Assembly: GCA_013698395.1 (NCBI GenBank)
Contig: JACCUZ010000281.1
Location: 1 to 11,216 of the forward strand
Source of the DNA: Sporichthyaceae bacterium
GTDB taxonomy: Bacteria; Actinomycetota; Actinomycetes; JACCUZ01
Length of the DNA: 11,216 nt
Direction of reading: 5' to 3'
Part shown: positions 6,615-11,216 of the stretch, piece after piece
How the letters are laid out: every line of letters starts with the position of its first letter
Numbering within the stretch: the first letter of the stretch is position 1
Made by a program: the position numbers and the translations under genes
The notes under the pieces: generated by a model
Told to the model about the DNA's origin: nothing
Seen by the model: the letters and a program-made list of their open reading frames with translations, nothing else
Databases searched by the model: none

Positions 6615-7562
6615 GTGGACACCCGGGTCACAACGCTGCGCCGGCGCACCCTGACGACGGACGACCTCGACGACGTCACGGGCCTGCTCACCGCGAGCGA
6701 CATGGACGTGCTGGGTCACACCGACTTCACCGCCGGCGAGATCGAGGCGGACCTGCGCCGTGCAGACAGTGAGGCGTACGGCTGGTACTCCGGCGGGACC
6801 TTGGTCGGCTACGGCTGGCTAACCCGTGTTGCGGACACGGCGAGGATCGATCTCGATGCCTACGTCCTGCCTGTGCACGACTCGCGGCTCGGGGTGGACA
6901 TGCTCGCGTTCCTGGAGGAGCGCGGACTCACCCTGGCAGCTGCTGCGGGTCACGACGAGGCGGTCTTCGACATCGGGGTCTACCGGCAGGACGAGAAGAC
7001 GCGCGGGTGGATGGCGGAGCGGGGCTTCCACAGCCCGACGTCGTTCGTGCGGATGCGGATCGACGTCGACGGCCCGCTCGACCCGGCCGAGCCGCGCTCC
7101 GGCATCACCGTTCGCCGGTCGGATGGATCGGAATCCGACCTGCGGCTGGCCCACCGACTCGTCGAGGACTCGTTCGTCGAGCACTACGGCCACGTCGAGA
7201 CGACGTACGAGAGATGGCACGAGCGGTTCACCGAGCGCGGACCCGACTGGGCCGAGGTGTGGCTGGCCGAGGTGGAGGGCGAGCCTGCGGGGGTTCTCGT
7301 CGGGACTCCGCAGTTCGAGGAGGACGAGAACGCGGGGTACGTCCGCACGCTGGGCACGCTGCGCTCCGTCCGGGGCCGCGGGGTCGGTAAGGCGCTGCTG
7401 AGGGCTTACTTCCACGCGGCGCAGCGGGCCGGCCGGGTCGCCGTGCTGCTGCACGTCGACGTCTCCAACGTCACCGGCGCGCTGGGGGTCTATGAGTCGG
7501 TCGGGATGCGCCCTGTGCTCACCATCGATGCCTGGACCAAGCGCCGCGGCGTGACGCCCTAG
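6615..7562 (+). CDS. two-domain GNAT-family N-acetyltransferase
   Basis: GNAT enzymes transfer an acetyl group from acetyl-CoA to an amine. The 315-residue protein appears to hold two GNAT-like units. Residues 1-148 form a degenerate copy lacking a clear acetyl-CoA loop. Residues about 163-310 form the active-looking copy, with the pyrophosphate-binding loop RGRGVGKALL at 253-262 and the VDVSNVTGALGVYESVGM segment typical of GNAT beta5-alpha4. The layout resembles tandem GNATs such as the mycothiol synthase fold, but I do not see enough to name a substrate. The start is inferred as GTG 6615: 67 upstream codons are also open but run antisense through bpa, and the start makes residue 1 fit the beta-strand-initial DTRVTTLRRR. 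The stop is 3 nt from that of the convergent oxidoreductase gene. Confidence 0.82.
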   Translation: MDTRVTTLRRRTLTTDDLDDVTGLLTASDMDVLGHTDFTAGEIEADLRRADSEAYGWYSGGTLVGYGWLTRVADTARIDLDAYVLPVHDSRLGVDMLAFLEERGLTLAAAAGHDEAVFDIGVYRQDEKTRGWMAERGFHSPTSFVRMRIDVDGPLDPAEPRSGITVRRSDGSESDLRLAHRLVEDSFVEHYGHVETTYERWHERFTERGPDWAEVWLAEVEGEPAGVLVGTPQFEEDENAGYVRTLGTLRSVRGRGVGKALLRAYFHAAQRAGRVAVLLHVDVSNVTGALGVYESVGMRPVLTIDAWTKRRGVTP

Positions 7563-7565
7563 CCG

Positions 7566-8543
7566 TCAGGTCGTCAGCAGGACCTTCCCCACGTGTTCGC
7601 TGGCCTCGACCACCCGGTGGGCCTCCGCGACCTCCGTCATCGGCAGGGCACGGTCGACCACTGGCCGCACCTCGCCCGACTCCAGCAGAGGCCACACGTG
7701 GTCGCGCACCGAAGTGACGATCACCGCCTTCTCCTCTGCCGGTCGGGACCGCAGGGTGGTCGCCAGGAGGGCGGCCCGCTTGCGCATCACAGCGGCAAGA
7801 TCCAGCTCGGCCCGCGTCCCGCCCTGCAGACCGATGACCACCAGCCGCCCGTTGGGCGCCAGCACCTCCACGTTGCGTGCGAGGTAGACCGCGCCCATGT
7901 TGTCCAGAACGACATCGGCTCCGTGGCCGCCGCTCGCCTCTCGGACCGCTGCCACGAAGTCCGCCTCGCGGTAGTTCACGAGTACGTCGGCCCCGAGGTC
8001 CCCGCACCGCTCGAGCTTCTCCGCCGTACCGGCGGTCACCGCGACCCTGGCACCGACGTTGCGGCCCAGCTGGATCGCCATCGTGCCGACGCCAGACGCG
8101 CCGCCGTGGACCAGCAACGTCTCGCCTGGCCGGAGCCCGGCGAGCATGAACAGGTTCGACCACACCGTGCAGGTCGCCTCTGGCAGCGCCGCGGCCTCGA
8201 CCAGGCCGACACCGTCGGGCACAGGCAGGAGCTGGCCGACCGGGACGGTGACCCTTTCGGCGTACCCCCCTCCCGTGAGTAAGGCGCACACCTGGTCCCC
8301 AACGGTCCAGCCCTCGACGCCGTCTCCCAAGGAGGAGACGTGCCCGCTGCACTCCAGCCCCGGGTACGCCGAGGTTCCCGGCGGCGGGTCGTAGCGACCC
8401 ATTCGCTGCAGGATGTCGGCGCGGTTCACCGCGCTGGCGGCGATGTCGACCACCACCTCGCCCGGACCAGCCTCCGGGTCGGGCACCTGCTCCCACTGCA
8501 TGACCTCTGGACCACCGGGTCCGCTCAGCACGACCGCTCTCAC
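7566..8543 (-). CDS. PIG3-type NADPH:quinone oxidoreductase (zinc-independent MDR family)
   Basis: This is a 325-residue medium-chain dehydrogenase/reductase of the quinone oxidoreductase class, closest in form to PIG3/TP53I3: NADPH-dependent, without catalytic zinc, acting on quinones or similar enals in the cytosol. The N-terminal catalytic domain includes NRADILQRMGRYDPPPG at 40-56, which is characteristic of the class. The Rossmann domain carries the NADPH loop HGGASGVG at 146-153, and LRSRPAEEKA lies at about 264-273. The zinc-binding Cys/His cluster of alcohol dehydrogenases is absent. I chose GTG 8543, giving MRAVVLSGPGGPEV, which is typical for the family; an alternative GTG at 8552 adds three residues. 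AAGGTG sits 6 nt before the chosen GTG and could be the ribosome site. Convergent with the GNAT gene, divergent from the Cvn sensor. Confidence 0.93.
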   Translation of the reverse strand: MRAVVLSGPGGPEVMQWEQVPDPEAGPGEVVVDIAASAVNRADILQRMGRYDPPPGTSAYPGLECSGHVSSLGDGVEGWTVGDQVCALLTGGGYAERVTVPVGQLLPVPDGVGLVEAAALPEATCTVWSNLFMLAGLRPGETLLVHGGASGVGTMAIQLGRNVGARVAVTAGTAEKLERCGDLGADVLVNYREADFVAAVREASGGHGADVVLDNMGAVYLARNVEVLAPNGRLVVIGLQGGTRAELDLAAVMRKRAALLATTLRSRPAEEKAVIVTSVRDHVWPLLESGEVRPVVDRALPMTEVAEAHRVVEASEHVGKVLLTT

Positions 8544-8550
8544 GCTGCAC

Positions 8551-8556
8551 ACCTTA
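8551..8556 (-). promoter_or_regulatory. candidate TAnnnT box or ribosome site before the oxidoreductase gene
   Basis: On the minus strand TAAGGT ends 7 nt before GTG 8543. It fits a leaderless -10 box (TAnnnT), but the overlapping AAGGTG also fits a Shine-Dalgarno. No good -35 hexamer is seen, so the two readings cannot be separated from sequence. Confidence 0.3.
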
Positions 8557-8651
8557 GGAACCTTTGGCAGAGAGCGGCCGCTCAAGGATCCGCATGGCCC
8601 ATCCGATGCAGACGGGACCGACCGAACCACTTTTCTCACGTTCGGCCCGCT

Positions 8652-8657
8652 GGAGGG
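8652..8657 (+). promoter_or_regulatory. Shine-Dalgarno site of the NIT/HATPase sensor gene
   Basis: GGAGGG at 8652-8657 is a strong ribosome site and lies 5 nt upstream of ATG 8663, which fixes the start. The rest of the divergent intergenic region (8544-8662) shows no clear promoter hexamers for this gene. Confidence 0.7.
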
Positions 8658-8662
8658 TCTTC

Positions 8663-11216
8663 ATGCTGCGTGACGCCGGGGTGCGCACCAAGCTTCTCGC
8701 TGTCCTCGCCATCCCCACGCTCATGCTGGTCCTGACGACCGGACTGCTGGTGGCCGGCCAGGTGTCGGAGGCACGGCGTGCCGAGCAGGTCGTCGCACTG
8801 ACCGACGTCGCCATCCAGGTCAACCGGGTCGTGCACAGCCTGCAGGACGAACGCAGCACGACCCTGGTGCACCTCGAGGCGCCGAGTTCGGCCAGCGAGA
8901 CTCGGATGCGGTCCCAGCGTGGCAACACCAACCAGCAGATCAACCGCCTCCGCGACCTGGTGGCGGACTCCTCGCTGGCCGAGAGCTCGTCCGCGGTGGC
9001 GTCTGCCCTGGCCCGGTCCGAAGCCGCCCATGGCGAACTTCCTGCTGTCCGAGGCTCGATCGACGAAGAACAGTTCTTTGCCACGGAGGCGGACGTCTTC
9101 TACGGCAAGGTGATCCGTGCCGATCTCGACCTGCCCGGAGTGGTCGCCGCGTCGGGAACCGCGGACCTGGCCCGGGCCCTGCAGGCCTACCAGGCACTGT
9201 CCGCGACCGTGGAGTACGCCGCCCACGAACGCGACCTGGTCCAGGTGGCGCTTGTCGCCGGGTCCATGAACGAGGTGGAGTACGCCCAAGCGGTGGCGCT
9301 CGTCGCTCAGCAGCGTCAGTCGCTGCAGGACTTCCAGGCGAAGGCAGACGGCGAGCTGTACGCCCACCTCGATAGTGGGCTGGCAGACGCGGACAACGTA
9401 GGCATCGACCAGGTCCGGCGGAACCTGCCGGACCTGCTCACGGGTTCAGCACCCGACGCCGACCGGGCAGCCGAGTGGGTCAAGTCGGCCGACTCACGCA
9501 TCTCCGTGATGACGCGCTCAGAGTCGCTGCTCGTGTCCGAGATCGCGGAGTCCGCAGCAACGACACAGCTGGCACAGGAACGACGGGCGCTGGTGCTCGT
9601 CACTGTCGCGCTGCTGGGTCTGGGCCTCGCCGCCGGTCTCGCGATCGCCCTCGCCCGCCGCATCACCCGGCCGCTGCACCGTCTCACGGTCGCCGCCACC
9701 GACATCGGTGACGAGCTGCCGCGCATGGTCGAGCGGATGCAGACACCCGGCGACCGCCCCGGGGTGGTGGTAGAGCCCATCGTGGTCGAGTCCCGGGACG
9801 AGATCGGCCGGCTCGCGGAAGCGTTCAACACCGTCAACGAGGTGTCCGTACAGGTCGCCGAGGAGCAGGCCGCGCTGCGCGCCAGCATCGCCGAGATGTT
9901 CGTCAACGTGGCGCGCCGCAACCAGGTGCTCCTCAGTCGCCAGCTCAAGGCCCTGGACGCGATGGAGGCCGGCGAGGAGGACCCCGACGTCCTGCAGGAG
10001 CTCTTCACCCTCGATCACCTCGCCACTCGGATGCGCCGCAACGCCGAGAGCCTCCTGGTGCTCGCCGGCATCGACTCGACGCGCCGGCTCCGCGCTCCGG
10101 TGCCGCTCTCCGACGTCATCCGCACCGCTGTCGGGGAGATCGAGGCGTACGACCGCATCGACTTGTCGATGACTGAGGACCCCGACGTGTCCGGCCGCCA
10201 CGCCCTGACCGTCGCCCACCTGCTCGCTGAGCTGCTCGAGAACGCCACCCACTTCTCCAACCCCGAGACCCGGGTTGTCGTCACCGCCTCGTCCATCTCC
10301 ACTGGCCGGGTCGTGACGATCACCGACCAAGGCCTGGGGATGTCCGAGGAGGAGATCGCCGAGGCCAACCAGAAGATCTCCGACCCGCCGCTGGCCGAGA
10401 TCGCGGTGTCCCAGCGCCTCGGCCTCTTCGTCGTCGGGCGGCTCGCTGCCCGTCTCGGGGCGGCAGTAGAGCTCCGTCCTGGCCGCGCCGGGGGCACCAA
10501 CGTGTCGGTTGCCCTGCCGGCCGCGGTGTTCGAGGACGTGGCTGTCACCGAGCCTGCTGCCGTGTCGGAAGTCACTGTCGATCCGTACGTCGATGAGCCG
10601 GCGTCACCGGTCACCGAAGCGGTTTCCGAACCGGTTGACGAACTGGCCGAGCCGGCGGCAGAGACGCCGCCGCCAACTGAGCGGCAGGCGGCGCCGCGAC
10701 GGCGCTGGTGGCGACGCCGTACCGCGGAGGTGCCTGCTTCCGAGCCGGACCAGTCCGGCGTCGGCGAGCTCGAGCCGGAGCCGCAGCCGGAGCCGGAGAC
10801 CGAACCGCCGACACAGCCAGCTACACAGCCGCCGACACGGCGAGTCACCGGCGCCCATCGCGCCCCGGAGCCCCAGCCGGCCCCTGTCGTCGAGCCCGAG
10901 CCGGTCCCTGTCGTCGGGCTCGAGCCGGTCCCCGTCGTCGGGCCCAAGTCGCCGCCCCAGCCGGCACCCGAGCCGGTGGCTACAGCTGCGCCGATGCCCG
11001 AACCAGTGCCCCAGTTGGCGCCCGAGGCGGAGCCGCACACCGAACCCGCGTTCATGCTCGCCCCCGCCATCGACATCCTCCCCAGCCGCGGCGGAACCGG
11101 GCGGTTCGGACGCCGGGCGCACCAGCCACCGCGCAAACCCGCGCCGCCTCCCGTCAAGACGACCCGGACCGACGACACGGAGGCCGTCGCAGCGGTGACA
11201 GCTCCGGCAGCGGCAG
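8663..11216 (+). CDS. cvnA: CvnA-like membrane sensor ATPase: NIT sensor, HAMP, HATPase_c, long Pro/Glu tail (3' truncated)
   Basis: This is a sensor histidine-kinase-like protein of the actinobacterial conservon type. Such proteins sit in the membrane and usually act with a roadblock protein, a DUF742 protein and a small GTPase. The frame is open for 851 codons to the window end with no stop. ATG 8663 has a GGAGGG ribosome site. Helix TM1 is at 11-32. An extracytoplasmic domain at about 33-306, with the LQDER motif at 60-64, matches the nitrate/nitrite-sensing (NIT) family. TM2 is at 310-331. HAMP follows to about 395 (DEIGRLAEAFN at 379-389), then a helical region (NVARRNQ at 415-421; LDHLATRMRR from 450). 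HATPase_c has its N-box E523-N527, G1 DQGLG 555-559, G2 around G587-G592 and GGTN 610-613. After about 619 comes a disordered Pro/Glu tail. No textbook HisKA helix is recognised; H452 is the only candidate I can point to. The ligand is unproven. Confidence 0.92.
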   Translation, partial: MLRDAGVRTKLLAVLAIPTLMLVLTTGLLVAGQVSEARRAEQVVALTDVAIQVNRVVHSLQDERSTTLVHLEAPSSASETRMRSQRGNTNQQINRLRDLVADSSLAESSSAVASALARSEAAHGELPAVRGSIDEEQFFATEADVFYGKVIRADLDLPGVVAASGTADLARALQAYQALSATVEYAAHERDLVQVALVAGSMNEVEYAQAVALVAQQRQSLQDFQAKADGELYAHLDSGLADADNVGIDQVRRNLPDLLTGSAPDADRAAEWVKSADSRISVMTRSESLLVSEIAESAATTQLAQERRALVLVTVALLGLGLAAGLAIALARRITRPLHRLTVAATDIGDELPRMVERMQTPGDRPGVVVEPIVVESRDEIGRLAEAFNTVNEVSVQVAEEQAALRASIAEMFVNVARRNQVLLSRQLKALDAMEAGEEDPDVLQELFTLDHLATRMRRNAESLLVLAGIDSTRRLRAPVPLSDVIRTAVGEIEAYDRIDLSMTEDPDVSGRHALTVAHLLAELLENATHFSNPETRVVVTASSISTGRVVTITDQGLGMSEEEIAEANQKISDPPLAEIAVSQRLGLFVVGRLAARLGAAVELRPGRAGGTNVSVALPAAVFEDVAVTEPAAVSEVTVDPYVDEPASPVTEAVSEPVDELAEPAAETPPPTERQAAPRRRWWRRRTAEVPASEPDQSGVGELEPEPQPEPETEPPTQPATQPPTRRVTGAHRAPEPQPAPVVEPEPVPVVGLEPVPVVGPKSPPQPAPEPVATAAPMPEPVPQLAPEAEPHTEPAFMLAPAIDILPSRGGTGRFGRRAHQPPRKPAPPPVKTTRTDDTEAVAAVTAPAAA
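10697..10720 (+). other. codes for an RRRWWRRR patch in the sensor's acidic tail
   Basis: Residues 679-686 are Arg-Arg-Arg-Trp-Trp-Arg-Arg-Arg. They stand alone in a tail otherwise rich in Pro, Glu and Ala. Such a cationic/aromatic cluster could dock on membrane phospholipid or on an acidic partner. The sequence feature is certain; its role is inference. Confidence 0.6.
10883..10945 (+). repeat. 24-nt tandem repeat within the sensor's tail
   Basis: About 2.6 in-frame copies of a 24-nt unit run from 10883: copy 1 at 10883-10906, copy 2 at 10907-10930, and a partial third to 10945. Each encodes 8 residues of the type PVVGLEPV, with few base changes between copies. This is recent low-complexity expansion of the Pro/Val/Glu tail, and copy number may vary between strains. 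Confidence 0.65.

Noticed and set aside
8574..8581. GCGGCCGC palindrome between the divergent genes
   Set aside because: An 8-nt GC-only palindrome is expected by chance in DNA this GC-rich.
8544..8639. N-terminal extension of the oxidoreductase frame
   Set aside because: The family start (MRAVV...GGPEV) is at 8543; the extra residues are low-complexity and lie in the divergent intergenic region.
10771..10800. GAGCCG/CAGCCG hexamer run in the sensor tail
   Set aside because: It is simply Glu-Pro/Gln-Pro dipeptide coding inside the gene, not a separate element or CRISPR-like array.
9316..11178. Two long minus-strand open frames (9316-10008 and 10015-11178) opposite the sensor gene
   Set aside because: They are antisense to a plus-strand frame with clear TM, HAMP and HATPase_c motifs. 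Their Ser/Arg/Thr-rich or Gly-repeat composition is what the complement of GC-rich, Pro/Glu-rich coding DNA gives.

Overview
The window is very GC-rich actinobacterial chromosome (strong G/C third positions, GTG starts, GTGA stop/start overlaps). A Bpa-type proteasome activator ending in GQYL and a conservon-type (Cvn) sensor ATPase place it in Actinomycetota. A Nocardioidaceae/Propionibacteriales-like organism is my guess; nothing in the sequence proves the family. I see mainly chromosomal housekeeping genes and no tRNA, rRNA, insertion sequence, CRISPR array or phage gene.

Layout: (1) 1-483 (+) is the C-terminal part of prephenate dehydratase (PheA) with its ACT domain. (2) 537-3710 (-) is a lipid/envelope gene run, transcribed in the order AIM24-family protein, PAP2 phosphatase, second PAP2 phosphatase, diacylglycerol-kinase-family lipid kinase. 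The last three are tightly packed, and the final pair shares a GTGA overlap. (3) 3789-5857 (+) is seryl-tRNA synthetase (serS), overlapping by 4 nt a Cof-type HAD phosphatase. The 78-nt gap between the divergent AIM24 and serS genes has a TAnnnT box 6-7 nt before each start codon, which suggests back-to-back leaderless promoters. (4) 5988-6548 (-) is bpa, divergent from a two-domain GNAT acetyltransferase (6615-7562, +). (5) 7566-8543 (-) is a PIG3-type NADPH:quinone oxidoreductase, tail-to-tail with the GNAT gene. (6) 8663 to the window end (+) is a long open gene for a membrane sensor with a nitrate/nitrite-sensing (NIT) type outer domain, HAMP, HATPase_c and a long Pro/Glu-rich tail. It is the CvnA type that usually heads a conservon operon; its stop codon and any cvnBCD partners lie beyond the window.

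How the genes fit together: the minus-strand run can be read as membrane-lipid phosphate turnover (the kinase makes phosphatidate-like lipids, PAP2 enzymes remove phosphate from lipid phosphates or pyrophosphates). PheA and SerS are amino-acid biosynthesis and translation genes. Bpa points to ATP-independent 20S proteasome degradation. The CvnA-like protein is the most unusual gene: it lacks an obvious canonical HisKA helix and carries an Arg/Trp patch and short repeats in its tail. I found no convincing wholly new system; the best leads are that tail, the lipid operon and the divergent leaderless promoter pair.
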